Assembly: GCF_014137865.1 (NCBI RefSeq)
Contig: NZ_JACGWU010000004.1
Coordinates: 62,001 to 126,000, forward strand
Source of the DNA: Alpinimonas psychrophila
GTDB lineage: Bacteria; Actinomycetota; Actinomycetes; Actinomycetales; Microbacteriaceae
Reading direction: 5' to 3'
DNA: 64,000 nucleotides
Shown here in pieces: positions 50,761-59,621 of this stretch. The position numbers and the translations under genes were made by a program. Positions within the stretch are counted from its first letter, which is position 1, and each line of letters starts with the position of its first letter. Under the pieces are notes generated by a model, which had not been told where the DNA came from, ran no database searches, and was given only the letters and a program-made list of their open reading frames with translations.

Positions 50761-50843
50761 ATCGTCCCCTAGAACCTCCGTAAATCATCCCCTAAAACCT
50801 CGGTAAATCATCCCCTAAAACCTCGGTAAATCATCCCCCTAAG
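50752..50843 (+). repeat. Four tandem 23-bp repeats beginning at the helicase stop codon
   Basis: Units start at 50752, 50775, 50798 and 50821; consensus CCTCGGTAAATCATCCCC then TAAAA. Units 2 and 3 differ at one base and units 1 and 4 at three and four. Unit 1 supplies the helicase end (Pro-Arg-stop), and each further unit repeats the in-phase-looking TAA. Too short and without spacers for CRISPR. Confidence 0.92.
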
Positions 50844-50850
50844 GCCCGCG

Positions 50851-51351
50851 ATGTCTCCTGAAAGCTCGGCTACTATGACGCCGCTCGTGGTCATTGTCGA
50901 CGGTGATTGCGCCCTGTGTATTGGACTCGTCGAGTGGATGGGGCGCCGGCTTGCGAAGGGCACACCGGTTTCGCCGCAAACCGTGATCTTCGTTCCGGGG
51001 CAATCCGATGTGGGGGGCGAAGTGTTGCGCCGGGCATCCGTTAATGACTTTGACTCAGTCTTGGTTGTCTCAGACGGTGTCGTCTTGACCGAATCGAGTG
51101 CCGTTCTGGCGCTGGCTAGCATATTGCCATGGTGGTATCGGGCACTCGCGGGTGCCGCCCGCATTGTGCCGAAGGGCTGGCGAGATGCTGCCTACCGCGC
51201 GGTCGCCAGCCGCCGCATCAGAATCTGGGGACGTGCTGCGGTGTGTGCGATCGATTCGCGCGTCGCCGGGGCAACCTATGGTCCTCGAGGATTACTCGAC
51301 CGCGCCGAAGCACGACGACTTCTGGTGTTGGCGCGAGCGCTCGAGCGCTAA
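50851..51351 (+). CDS. DUF393 (DCC-family) thiol-disulfide oxidoreductase-like protein
   Basis: A 166-residue protein with the family motif DGDCALCIGLVEWM (CxxC near residue 22), a hydrophobic centre (LALASILPWWYRALAGAARI) and the C-terminal WGR motif. The DCC family is thought to be redox-active or bound to membranes. An internal ATG at 50875 is an alternative start. Follows the repeat array by seven bases. Confidence 0.78.
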   Translation: MSPESSATMTPLVVIVDGDCALCIGLVEWMGRRLAKGTPVSPQTVIFVPGQSDVGGEVLRRASVNDFDSVLVVSDGVVLTESSAVLALASILPWWYRALAGAARIVPKGWRDAAYRAVASRRIRIWGRAAVCAIDSRVAGATYGPRGLLDRAEARRLLVLARALER

Positions 51352-51385
51352 ATCTTCCGCCTGACCTGCATCGACAGCGGGCGAG

Positions 51386-52030
51386 TTATAACGCGTCGCT
51401 GAGATGCAGATTCAAGAATGCGACCGTTCGCGCGAAGGCAAGCGCCGCCGTGTTGCGATCGTAGGCGGCTGGGTTTTGTTCATTCGCGAATCCGTGCTGG
51501 GCGCCGGCGTAGGTGAATTCGGTGACGGATGTTCCGTGATCCCGCAACCGTGTCATCAAGTGCTCGGGATCCCGTGTCGGAGCCCAGTCGTCAATTTCGG
51601 CCAACTGCAGGAGCACTGGGCAGGGGATAATGCCGTGCTCGGAGGCTGCGGCGCTGCCGTAATACGTGACCAGGGCGTCGGCGCCACCGCGGCTGGCAGA
51701 CATGATCGAGAGGCGGCCACCGAGCGAAAATCCGAGCAGGGCAACACGAGCAGGGGCAGACGATAGGAGCAATGCGTCAAGACGTTTGAGCGCTTCCTCC
51801 GTGTCGAGGGCGGCCATCATGGCGCCGGCCTCCCCCGGGTCGGTTGTGGCCCATCCGTGATAGTGGTCGGGAACGAGGACCCGAAAACCTTCCATGACAA
51901 GGCTGTTAGCAAAAGCGGTCAGCCACGGTAGCCGACCAAACCAGTCGTGCGACACGATGACCGTCGGGCGACCGACCTCTCCGAATTTGAGGGTCTCGCC
52001 TGGGGAGTCAATGCGAAAACGTGTGCTCAT
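51386..52030 (-). CDS. Dienelactone-hydrolase-family alpha/beta hydrolase with Ser nucleophile
   Basis: A 214-residue hydrolase. HDWFGRLPWLTAFAN (oxyanion region), nucleophile elbow LLGFSLGGR, acid AEIDDWAPT and catalytic His AGAQHGF. True dienelactone hydrolases use Cys at the elbow, so this is a Ser-type relative with unknown substrate. Start chosen at MSTRF; an in-phase ATG at 52072 is possible. Downstream of tRNA-Gly on the same strand. Confidence 0.78.
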   Translation of the reverse strand: MSTRFRIDSPGETLKFGEVGRPTVIVSHDWFGRLPWLTAFANSLVMEGFRVLVPDHYHGWATTDPGEAGAMMAALDTEEALKRLDALLLSSAPARVALLGFSLGGRLSIMSASRGGADALVTYYGSAAASEHGIIPCPVLLQLAEIDDWAPTRDPEHLMTRLRDHGTSVTEFTYAGAQHGFANEQNPAAYDRNTAALAFARTVAFLNLHLSDAL

Positions 52031-52160
52031 GGTGCCACGATAGTCGACGCGACGGTCCTCGGCGAAGGACATCCTCTCTTCGGCTATTCGACCGGCACGT
52101 ACACGAATAGTTGTACCGCGGACCAGTTGGATGCTGCTGCGCTCATTTGGTAGGCGCGGC

Positions 52161-52234
52161 TGGAGCGGGTGACGGGAATCGAACCCGCGCTATCAGCTTG
52201 GGAAGCTGAAGTTCTGCCACTGAACTACACCCGC
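52161..52234 (-). tRNA. tRNA-Gly (anticodon CCC), CCA encoded
   Basis: On the minus strand the cloverleaf has acceptor GCGGGTG/CACCCGC, D arm GTTC/GAAC, anticodon stem TCAGC/GCTGA around loop TTCCCAA (anticodon CCC), T arm GCGGG..CCCGT with TTCGATT, discriminator U and an encoded CCA. All stems pair. Confidence 0.95.
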
Positions 52235-52327
52235 GCGTGACCCATAAAGGGCCAGCCTTTACCCTAGCAATTCTTGAGTGATCGCCGAGACCAACGAGCC
52301 ATCCAGCCATTTCGCTAGAATTATCGC

Positions 52328-52933
52328 GTGCTGCTATCTGACCGCGATATTCGTGCCGAACTTGACGCCGGGCGTATTGGCCTTGAGCCCTATGCCCCCG
52401 AGATGATTCAGCCGTCGAGCATCGACGTACGAATCGACCGCTACTTTCGTCTCTTCGATAATCACAAGTATCCGTTCATCGACCCGGCAGAAGATCAACC
52501 GGACCTCACACGTCTTATCGAAGTTGAGCCGGACCAGCCCTTCATTTTGCACCCCGGTGAATTTGTTCTCGGTGCCACCTACGAGCAGGTCACTCTGCCC
52601 AATGACTTGGCCGCACGCCTCGAAGGCAAGAGCTCGCTCGGGCGCCTGGGGCTGCTAACGCACTCCACCGCTGGTTTCATCGATCCCGGATTCAGCGGTC
52701 ACGTCACGCTTGAACTCTCGAACATGGCGACGCTCCCTATCAAGCTGTGGCCCGGAATGAAGATTGGTCAGCTGTGCTTCTTCAAGCTCAGCTCACCTTC
52801 GGAAAAGCCCTACGGTTCAGCAGAATACAAGTCGCGGTACCAGAACCAGCGTGGTCCGACGGCCTCGCGCTCGTTCGCAAACTTTTATCGCTCGGATGTC
52901 AGCGTTACCGATGCGGGTGCGCAGGGCGAGTAG
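52328..52933 (+). CDS. dcd: dCTP deaminase
   Basis: A 201-residue trimeric enzyme converting dCTP to dUTP (or dUMP in the bifunctional form). [57 protein letters not shown] with catalytic Glu at [15 protein letters not shown], and [13 protein letters not shown] are diagnostic. GTG six bases after TAGAAT, with no ribosome site, so leaderless. Convergent with idi. Confidence 0.96.
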   Translation: MLLSDRDIRAELDAGRIGLEPYAPEMIQPSSIDVRIDRYFRLFDNHKYPFIDPAEDQPDLTRLIEVEPDQPFILHPGEFVLGATYEQVTLPNDLAARLEGKSSLGRLGLLTHSTAGFIDPGFSGHVTLELSNMATLPIKLWPGMKIGQLCFFKLSSPSEKPYGSAEYKSRYQNQRGPTASRSFANFYRSDVSVTDAGAQGE

Positions 52934-52946
52934 TAACGCCCAAGTT

Positions 52947-53495
52947 CTAGTCGTTATGGGCGCCCAGCAAGCCTGCGGCCTCTAGGGCCGGCAGTTGCAG
53001 CGTGAGCCACGGGCTAAAAGCCCAGGGAGATTTCTCCAACGACTCGAGCAGCGCGCGGGCATCGACCCATTCACATTCGACAACTTCGTCCGCCGCGGGG
53101 CGTGGCACATCGCTCGTGACAGCGATGAAGACAGGGCAGATCTCGTTTTCTACCATGCCCGAGGCGTCGATCGCGCGGTAACGAAAGTCGGGGAGGGCCA
53201 TGGCAACAGAATCGAGCGTGATGCCCAGTTCCCGCTCGGCGCGCCGCGCAACGGCAGCCAACATGGCCTCACCAGGGGCAGGGTGACCGCAAAAAGAGTT
53301 TGTCCACACGCCTGGCCAGGTGAGCTTGGTGATGGCGCGACGCGTGACCAAAAGCTCCCCGGCAGCGTTGAAAACGTGGCAAGAAAATGCGAGATGAAGG
53401 GGGGTCTCGCGTGTATGGACGGTCGCCTTCTGCGCAGTGCCGATGGCTGTTCCCTCCTCCGAGAGCAAGACAACCAGTTCCTCAGGTAACTGCAT
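52947..53495 (-). CDS. idi: Isopentenyl-diphosphate delta-isomerase, type 1
   Basis: A 182-residue Nudix-fold enzyme interconverting IPP and DMAPP, the precursors for the carotenoid genes next door. Catalytic Cys69 in TNSFCGHPAPGE and Glu116 in MVENEICPVF sit as in E. coli Idi (also 182 residues). Start is the ATG after GGGGGAAAG; a longer frame would run into the crtE promoter. Divergent from crtE with only 35 bp between. Confidence 0.94.
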   Translation of the reverse strand: MQLPEELVVLLSEEGTAIGTAQKATVHTRETPLHLAFSCHVFNAAGELLVTRRAITKLTWPGVWTNSFCGHPAPGEAMLAAVARRAERELGITLDSVAMALPDFRYRAIDASGMVENEICPVFIAVTSDVPRPAADEVVECEWVDARALLESLEKSPWAFSPWLTLQLPALEAAGLLGAHND

Positions 53496-53530
53496 GGCTT
53501 TCCCCCTCATCTGTCGGTTAGGCTCGTACC

Positions 53531-54601
53531 GTGAACGCCAATAATATCGTGGATGCAACGACGCGCAGCCCGGCGCGCGTCGACGAAGTTCTTGATCGTT
53601 TCTTTAGCCTATCGACGACGAGGGCAGCCACCCTCGCCCCTGCTTACGAAGCACTGTGGAAGACCCTGCGCTCGAACACAAACGGGGGCAAGCGTTTTCG
53701 TCCGCGCATGGTGATGACGGCGTATGAGGGACTTGGCGGCGAAGACCTGGCGGCGGCGGCTCACGTGGGGGCGTCATTCGAGTTACTCCACACCGCCTTG
53801 ATTGTGCACGATGACGTCATCGACCGCGATTTTGTGCGCCGCGGCATCCCGAACGTTTCTGGCAGTTATCGGGACATTGCGCACACTGCCGGGCTCTCGA
53901 TTCCCACTGCAGAACACCGGGGGATGTCGGTTGCGGTCATCGCGGGAGACCTCGCGCTCACCGGTGCTTTCCGTCTCATGGGTTTAGCCGAGACCAACTC
54001 CGCAACACGAGCACGCCTCCTCAACATTCTGGACGATGCCGTTTTTGCCTCCGCGGCCGGAGAACTCATCGACGTTGATTTTTCTCTGTACTCGGGGGTT
54101 CCCTCCGTCGAAGAGATTGTCGATATGGAGCGTTTGAAGACGGCCGTCTACTCCTTTGAAGCACCCCTGCAAGCGGGCGCAGTTCTGGCGGGCGCCCCGG
54201 AATCGGTGATATCGGCCCTCGGAAAGTTTGGTAGAGAAATTGGTATTGCTTATCAAATAGTGGATGATCTGCTCGGCGTTTTTGGCGATGAACACGCAAC
54301 GGGGAAGACCACTATTGGGGACATCCGTGAAGGAAAGCGCACGACGCTGATTGCCTACGCATCGACCCGCCCCGAATGGTCGGCCATCTCCCACCTCGTG
54401 GGCAAGAGTAGCCTCACGCCTGCCGAAGCCCAGATTGTGCGGACCGAACTTGAGGCATGCGGAGCCAAGGATTTCACCGAGCGATTAGCGGGCGAGCATG
54501 CCGACCGCGCCGTGGCAGCTCTTGCCGACGGAAACGTTCCGCAACGTTTGGTCGATGAACTGACCCCGATTGTTGCAGCAGTCTTGGAGCGCGTTCGGTG
54601 A
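53531..54601 (+). CDS. crtE: Geranylgeranyl diphosphate synthase
   Basis: A 356-residue trans-prenyltransferase: first Asp motif HDDVID (Asp94, Asp95, Asp98), GGKRFRPRM substrate loop and second motif YQIVDDLLGVFGDE (Asp245, Asp246). It makes GGPP for phytoene. GTG six bases after TAGGCT (53519-53524), so a leaderless start; the promoter lies within the 35-bp gap to idi. First gene of a six-gene operon. Confidence 0.92.
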   Translation: MNANNIVDATTRSPARVDEVLDRFFSLSTTRAATLAPAYEALWKTLRSNTNGGKRFRPRMVMTAYEGLGGEDLAAAAHVGASFELLHTALIVHDDVIDRDFVRRGIPNVSGSYRDIAHTAGLSIPTAEHRGMSVAVIAGDLALTGAFRLMGLAETNSATRARLLNILDDAVFASAAGELIDVDFSLYSGVPSVEEIVDMERLKTAVYSFEAPLQAGAVLAGAPESVISALGKFGREIGIAYQIVDDLLGVFGDEHATGKTTIGDIREGKRTTLIAYASTRPEWSAISHLVGKSSLTPAEAQIVRTELEACGAKDFTERLAGEHADRAVAALADGNVPQRLVDELTPIVAAVLERVR

Positions 54602-55497
54602 ATCTGAATAGTCCCCTCGATGCCGTTCGTGCCCAGAGTACACAGAGTGCCCTTTACGACAGTGTGGCCGAGGAAACAGCCGGCATCATGATCCACCGTT
54701 ATTCGACTTCCTTTGGTTTGGCATCGCGACTTCTTCGAAAAGGAGTCCGCGGCGATGTTGCCAATATTTATGCTCTGGTGCGTTTAGCCGATGAAATTGT
54801 TGACGGCGTGGCTTCCGAAGCTGGTGCCGATGCTGCCGAGACACGAAGACTGCTTGATGAGCTGGAGACTGAGACCGAGCGTGCAATGGCATCCGGGTAC
54901 AGCACCAATCTGGTGGTTCACGCCTTCGCCCTCAGCGCACGGCGCACGGGGATCGAGCCCGTTTTGACGCGCCCATTTTTTGAGTCCATGCGGGTGGATA
55001 TCACCGAGGTCTCCCACACGCCCGAAAGCTTTGATGGGTACGTTTACGGTTCGGCAGAGGTTGTGGGCCTCATGTGTCTGCGGGCTTTTTTGAGGGATGT
55101 CGCGGTGAGTCCCGAACAGGATGCTCGCTTCGTGCACGGTGCTCGCAGGCTAGGGGCGGCGTTCCAAAAGGTCAACTTCTTACGGGACCTTTCTTCCGAT
55201 GTGGACGCGCTCGGCCGTAGTTACTTTCCCGGACTGGACATCGCCACGTTTACGGAGGAAGACAAGGCACGTTTGGTGGCCGACATTAAAGCGGACCTCG
55301 CAATTTCTGCGACGATTGTTCCGGAACTTCCTGCTTCCAGTCGCCGCGCGGTTGCGTTGGCGCAGAGTCTTTTTGCCGCATTGAACCGTCGAATAGAACG
55401 CACTCCGGCATCCGAATTGAAAGAAACTCGCGTGAGCGTGCCGACATTAGTCAAGGCTCGCCTCGCCCTCGCTGCACTGATGGGACGCACCTCATGA
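54598..55497 (+). CDS. crtB: Phytoene synthase
   Basis: A 299-residue enzyme condensing two GGPP. Asp-rich motifs DEIVD (65-69) and NFLRDLSSD (193-201), plus YSTSFGLASRLL at the start of the fold. GTG overlaps the crtE stop (GTGA), and its own stop overlaps crtI. Confidence 0.93.
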   Translation: MNLNSPLDAVRAQSTQSALYDSVAEETAGIMIHRYSTSFGLASRLLRKGVRGDVANIYALVRLADEIVDGVASEAGADAAETRRLLDELETETERAMASGYSTNLVVHAFALSARRTGIEPVLTRPFFESMRVDITEVSHTPESFDGYVYGSAEVVGLMCLRAFLRDVAVSPEQDARFVHGARRLGAAFQKVNFLRDLSSDVDALGRSYFPGLDIATFTEEDKARLVADIKADLAISATIVPELPASSRRAVALAQSLFAALNRRIERTPASELKETRVSVPTLVKARLALAALMGRTS

Positions 55498-57098
55498 CGA
55501 CGACTGCAATTGTCATTGGCGGCGGGATCGCGGGTCTCGCCTCGGCGGCCCTCCTCGCTCGCGACGGATATGACGTCACCTTGATCGAAAAGCACGCTGA
55601 CGTGGGCGGCCGCGCCGGCTCGTGGGAGCACGAAGGTTTTCGTTTCGACACCGGCCCCTCTTGGTATCTCATGCCCGAGGTCTTCGATCACTTCTACAGG
55701 CTCATGGGAACGTCCAGCGCCGAGCAGTTGAACCTGCAAAAACTCGACCCGGCGTACCGAGTGCTATTCGAAGAGGATGGGGTTTTCCCTTCTCGCCCGG
55801 TGGATGTTCGTGCCGACCGTGAGGCCAACCTGGACCTGTTCGAATCCATCGAGCCGGGATCCCGTCCGGCCATGATTCGTTATCTCGATTCGGCCAAAGA
55901 TACGTATCAGATGGCGACCAAGCGCTTCCTCTACACAACCTTTGAGAAGTTCGGACCCCTGCTGCGCGCCGATGTGCTGACGCGTTCCGGCAAGCTGACC
56001 CGCATGCTTCGTGAGCCGCTGTCGAAGTTCGCTGCCCGGCATGTGAGCGACCCGCGCCTCCAGCAGATTCTTGGCTATCCGGCCGTTTTCCTGGGATCCA
56101 GCCCGTTTATCACGCCCAGCATGTACCACCTGATGAGCTACCTCGATATGGAAGATGGTGTGCTTTACGCCGAGGGAGGTTTCACCCGCGTCATCCATTC
56201 GATTCGTGACATCGCGCTGGCTGCGGGGGTTCAGTTGATTACCGAAGCCTCCGTGACCCGCATTGTGACCGCGGTTAACCCAGCTGGTCACGCGAAGAAG
56301 GCCAAGGCCATTGGGGTCGAGTACACGAATGCCCAAGGGGAGACGTTGCGTCTGGCCGGTGACGTCGTTGTCTCTAGTGCCGACCTGCACTTCACGGAAA
56401 CCAAGTTGCTGCCTGAATCTCTGCAGACCTACAACGCGGCGTGGTGGTCTAAGCGTGTGGCCGGCCCTAGCGCCGTGCTGCTTTACTTGGGGGTCACGGG
56501 AGAGGTTCCCCAGCTCGAACATCACACGCTTCTGTTCACGAAGGACTGGAACGATAACTTCGGCAAAATCTTTAACGAGCCGACCTCGGTGCCGGACCCG
56601 GCATCCATTTATGTGTGCAAACCGAGCGTTATCGACCCGGATGTTGCCCCCGCGGGTGACACGAACCTCTTTGTCCTCGTGCCCATTCCCGCCGACCCGA
56701 GCATTGGCCATGGTGGGCTGGATCACACCGGTAGCGCTCAGGTTGAAGCCATCGCTGACAACGTGATTGACCAGATTGCCACGTGGGCTGGTATCACCGA
56801 TTTGGCGAAACGCATCGTCGTGCGCCGCACCGTCGGCCCCGCAGATTTCGTTAACGACCTCAACTCGTGGAAGGGAAGCGCCCTCGGGCCGAGCCACATT
56901 CTGTCGCAGAGCGCCTTCTTTAGGGCCGGAAATGTGAGTAAGAAGGTCGACGGGTTGTTCTACGCTGGGGGAACCACTATTCCCGGTATTGGTTTGCCGA
57001 TGTGTCTGATTAGCGCCGAGATTCTCATCAAGCGTTTGCGCGGAGACACGACGACCGAGCCATTGCCGGAACCCCTGTTCCCCACCGTCGACCGTTAG
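55494..57098 (+). CDS. crtI: Phytoene desaturase (lycopene-forming)
   Basis: A 534-residue FAD oxidoreductase: dinucleotide motif AIVIGGGIAGLASAALLARD, VGGRAGSWEHEGFRFDTGPS, and the C-terminal FYAGGTTIPGIGLPMCLISA bacterial-desaturase signature. Expected to run four desaturations to lycopene. ATGA overlap with crtB. Confidence 0.93.
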   Translation: MTTTAIVIGGGIAGLASAALLARDGYDVTLIEKHADVGGRAGSWEHEGFRFDTGPSWYLMPEVFDHFYRLMGTSSAEQLNLQKLDPAYRVLFEEDGVFPSRPVDVRADREANLDLFESIEPGSRPAMIRYLDSAKDTYQMATKRFLYTTFEKFGPLLRADVLTRSGKLTRMLREPLSKFAARHVSDPRLQQILGYPAVFLGSSPFITPSMYHLMSYLDMEDGVLYAEGGFTRVIHSIRDIALAAGVQLITEASVTRIVTAVNPAGHAKKAKAIGVEYTNAQGETLRLAGDVVVSSADLHFTETKLLPESLQTYNAAWWSKRVAGPSAVLLYLGVTGEVPQLEHHTLLFTKDWNDNFGKIFNEPTSVPDPASIYVCKPSVIDPDVAPAGDTNLFVLVPIPADPSIGHGGLDHTGSAQVEAIADNVIDQIATWAGITDLAKRIVVRRTVGPADFVNDLNSWKGSALGPSHILSQSAFFRAGNVSKKVDGLFYAGGTTIPGIGLPMCLISAEILIKRLRGDTTTEPLPEPLFPTVDR

Positions 57099-57108
57099 GC
57101 ACTAAAAG

Positions 57109-57498
57109 ATGGGTCTCGTCTACCTCATCGCATTGCTGGTGTCCCTCACGGGTATGGTCGTGCTGGATCGGCGCTTTCGTCTTTTCTATTGGGTGAATGC
57201 GCGGCGCGCGGCCATCGTTCACATCATCGGAATTGTGTTTTTTCTGATCTGGGATGTCTACGGCATCGGTCAAGGGTTGTTCTTTCGAGGCGAGACGTCC
57301 ATCATGACGGGCATTGTGTTGGCACCGGAGTTACCCATTGAGGAACTTTTTTTCCTGACGTTGCTGACGTACATGACGATGAATTTGTTCGGCGCATCGA
57401 ATCAACTCTTTGCCTGGTTTGAGGCACGCTCGAAGGGTGCGCCCCCTGCTGGACCAACGCCGACTCCTACGACCCCCACGCCTGATGTGGTCTCATGA
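57109..57498 (+). CDS. crtYe: C50 carotenoid cyclase subunit 1
   Basis: A 129-residue membrane protein, one half of the heterodimeric lycopene cyclase type. Three hydrophobic segments and the motif LAPELPIEELFFL. The C-terminal 25 residues are a Pro/Thr-rich tail. Whether the ring made is epsilon (decaprenoxanthin) or gamma (sarcinaxanthin) cannot be decided from sequence by eye. Confidence 0.85.
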   Translation: MGLVYLIALLVSLTGMVVLDRRFRLFYWVNARRAAIVHIIGIVFFLIWDVYGIGQGLFFRGETSIMTGIVLAPELPIEELFFLTLLTYMTMNLFGASNQLFAWFEARSKGAPPAGPTPTPTTPTPDVVS

Positions 57499-57830
57499 CC
57501 TACTTGACGCTTAACATTCTTTTTCTCGGGCTCTCACTCTGGTTTATGTTTTGGGTGCGGTCCCTGCTGAAGTCCGGGTGGAATCGCGCTTTTTGGATTC
57601 CGCGCGGCATCGCATTTGTCGTCTTGTTGGCGTTCTCCGCGGTGTTTGACAATGTCATTATTTTGCTCGGATTGGTCGCGTACGACACGTCAAAGCTCTC
57701 GGGAATCTTTATCGGAGTCGCCCCCATTGAGGACTTTTTCTACACACTCGCCGCGGTTGTTCTCCTTCCCTCACTGTGGCAACTCATGGCCTCCGGCGCG
57801 AAAATAAAGTTTCGATTTCCGCGGCAATGA
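57495..57830 (+). CDS. crtYf: C50 carotenoid cyclase subunit 2
   Basis: A 111-residue partner with three hydrophobic segments and the matching motif GVAPIEDFFYTL. Start overlaps crtYe and end overlaps crtEb, so subunits are made together. Confidence 0.85.
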   Translation: MTYLTLNILFLGLSLWFMFWVRSLLKSGWNRAFWIPRGIAFVVLLAFSAVFDNVIILLGLVAYDTSKLSGIFIGVAPIEDFFYTLAAVVLLPSLWQLMASGAKIKFRFPRQ

Positions 57831-58711
57831 TGCGCATCATGGGTCAGCTCTTCCTGTCGTCTCGCCCACTCTCGTGGGTGAATACGGCGTTCCCGTTCGC
57901 GGCGGCCTATCTCATGACCACCCGCACGGTCGACCTCACATTTATCGTGGGCACGCTGTTCTTTCTCATCCCGTACAACCTCGCGATGTATGGCATCAAC
58001 GATGTCTTTGATTACGAATCGGATCTGCGCAACCCACGCAAAGGTGGAGTCGAAGGGGCGGTCTTGGATCGCAGCCTTCACCGCATCACTTTGTGGGCCG
58101 TGGTCGTCACGAACGTGCCTTTTCTGGTGTACCTCGTCGCGATTGGCAGTCCCTTGTCGTGGCTCGTGTTGGCCATCAGCATGTTTGCCCTGGTGGCGTA
58201 CTCGATCAAGGGCCTGCGCTTTAAGGAGGTGCCATTTCTGGACTCGATTACTTCGAGTACGCACTTCGTGAGCCCGGCCGTCTACGGCGCGGTGCTGGCC
58301 GGAGCCGTTTTCACGCCGGTCTTGTGGCTTGTTCTCGCGGCCTTCTTCCTCTGGGGAATGGCCTCGCACGCGTTCGGCGCGGTGCAAGATATTCAGGCCG
58401 ACCGCGAGGGGCAGTTGGCCTCGGTGGCAACGGTTATCGGCGCCGCCTACACCGCGCGTTTCGCGTTGGTGTGTTACGCGCTGGCCGGCGTGCTCATCGC
58501 GTGCGGCGCCTTCTTTGCGGCAGCGGCGTGGTCTTTTTGGGTTGCCGCCGCGACGGCTGTGCCCTACATCCTGATGGTCTGGCCGTTTAGAAACCTGAGC
58601 GACGCCGATTGTGAGCGAGCCAATCGTGGCTGGCGTAAGTTTCTGGCCATCAACTTCTTCGTCGGCTTCGTCATCACGATGCTGCTGATTCTGCACTGGG
58701 TCGCGTCCTAA
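57827..58711 (+). CDS. crtEb: Lycopene elongase (UbiA-type prenyltransferase)
   Basis: A 294-residue membrane prenyltransferase that adds C5 units to lycopene to give the C50 chain. UbiA Asp motifs NDVFDYESD (about residue 60) and DIQADREGQ (about 195) are present. The ATG overlaps the crtYf stop; a longer upstream frame lies inside crtYf. With crtYe/Yf it defines a C50 product. No MarR-type crtR is seen next to it. Confidence 0.9.
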   Translation: MMRIMGQLFLSSRPLSWVNTAFPFAAAYLMTTRTVDLTFIVGTLFFLIPYNLAMYGINDVFDYESDLRNPRKGGVEGAVLDRSLHRITLWAVVVTNVPFLVYLVAIGSPLSWLVLAISMFALVAYSIKGLRFKEVPFLDSITSSTHFVSPAVYGAVLAGAVFTPVLWLVLAAFFLWGMASHAFGAVQDIQADREGQLASVATVIGAAYTARFALVCYALAGVLIACGAFFAAAAWSFWVAAATAVPYILMVWPFRNLSDADCERANRGWRKFLAINFFVGFVITMLLILHWVAS

Positions 58712-58880
58712 CGGCCCTCCGCGTAAAAACACCTAGTCCATCCGAACTCCGGGTGAGGCATCACTCCTCCACAGGGCGCGTTCCGTAACGCGAGACCCCC
58801 CTTGGGCGCCGGCCTCGTTTCGGCGAATCGACGCGGCACATTCTTGACCCTGAGGGTGTCGTGATAAATACACCCCTTGT

Positions 58881-58890
58881 GTTATATAAC
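58881..58890. promoter_or_regulatory. Palindrome at the promoter of the second TA pair
   Basis: GTTATATAAC is a perfect 10-bp palindrome that contains a -10-like TATAAC and lies 14 bases before the toxin GTG, with AAAGG (58893-58897) between. A likely autorepression site for the downstream HTH antitoxin. The rest of 58712-58880 shows nothing I can name. Confidence 0.5.
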
Positions 58891-58904
58891 TCAAAGGTTG
58901 TACA

Positions 58905-59264
58905 GTGGAGAAATGGTTTATCAACGCGGAACTCATTAGACAGTGGATGGCGGGGCTCGACGCCCAAAGCTACGAGCATGTCGGCGCCGCACTTTTTCTC
59001 CTTGAGGCGGAGGGCCCGCAATTGGGTCGGCCGTTTGTCGATTCGATCAAGGGTTCTCGATTCAAAAACATGAAGGAACTTCGCCCGGCCTCTTCCGGAC
59101 GGTCGGAGCTAAGAATTCTATTTGTGTTTGACCCTGAGCGCAGGGCGATAATGCTCGTAGCAGGAGACAAGTCCGGAATTTGGACGAAGTGGTACAAAAC
59201 CAGCATCGCGCGGGCCGACACCCTTTATGAAAGATACTTACGCCGAAGAGAGGAAGAACGGTAA
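58905..59264 (+). CDS. RelE/ParE-superfamily toxin of the phage Gp49-like type
   Basis: A 119-residue protein. FKNMKELRPASSGRSELRIL, FVFDPERRAIMLVAGDKSG and WYKTSIARADTLYERYL follow the Gp49-like (HigB-type) toxin pattern. Expected to cut mRNA at the ribosome. GTG start behind AAAGG; toxin precedes antitoxin, as in higBA. One-base overlap with the antitoxin (TAATG). Confidence 0.83.
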   Translation: MEKWFINAELIRQWMAGLDAQSYEHVGAALFLLEAEGPQLGRPFVDSIKGSRFKNMKELRPASSGRSELRILFVFDPERRAIMLVAGDKSGIWTKWYKTSIARADTLYERYLRRREEER

Positions 59265-59566
59265 TGACAATTTTGGATGATCTGGACAAGATTCGGCCTC
59301 TCAACAAGGAGGCTGTCGCAACAATAGTGAAGCAAATGCGCGCCGCGGTTCGCGCCTACAAGCTGCGCGAACTCCGCGAAGCGCTTGAACTCACGCAGGT
59401 GCAGCTCGCGGCAAAAATCGACGTGAGCCAGAATCGCATTTCGCGCATCGAACACGGCGACATTGAGAAGTCTCAGGTCGACACCCTGCGCAAGTACGTC
59501 GAAGCCGTGGGAGGAACGCTCCGTCTCGAGGTGGAGATCGGCGACCAGCGCTTTACCCTTGCCTAG
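59264..59566 (+). CDS. XRE-family HTH antitoxin
   Basis: A 100-residue protein whose middle carries an HTH: LRELREALELTQVQLAAKID, VSQNRISRIEHGDIEKSQ, followed by the VEAVGGTLRLEVEIGDQRF end common in HigA-type partners. Likely neutralises the preceding toxin and represses the operon. Confidence 0.85.
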   Translation: MTILDDLDKIRPLNKEAVATIVKQMRAAVRAYKLRELREALELTQVQLAAKIDVSQNRISRIEHGDIEKSQVDTLRKYVEAVGGTLRLEVEIGDQRFTLA

Positions 59567-59621
59567 GGCGTAGGTGTTCCAGGGGGGGCATTCATTGTTT
59601 TTGGGGGCTGAGGTTGAGGAC

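Noticed and set aside
50752-50843. CRISPR array
   Set aside because: Units of 23 bp follow each other with no spacers, and no cas genes are present.
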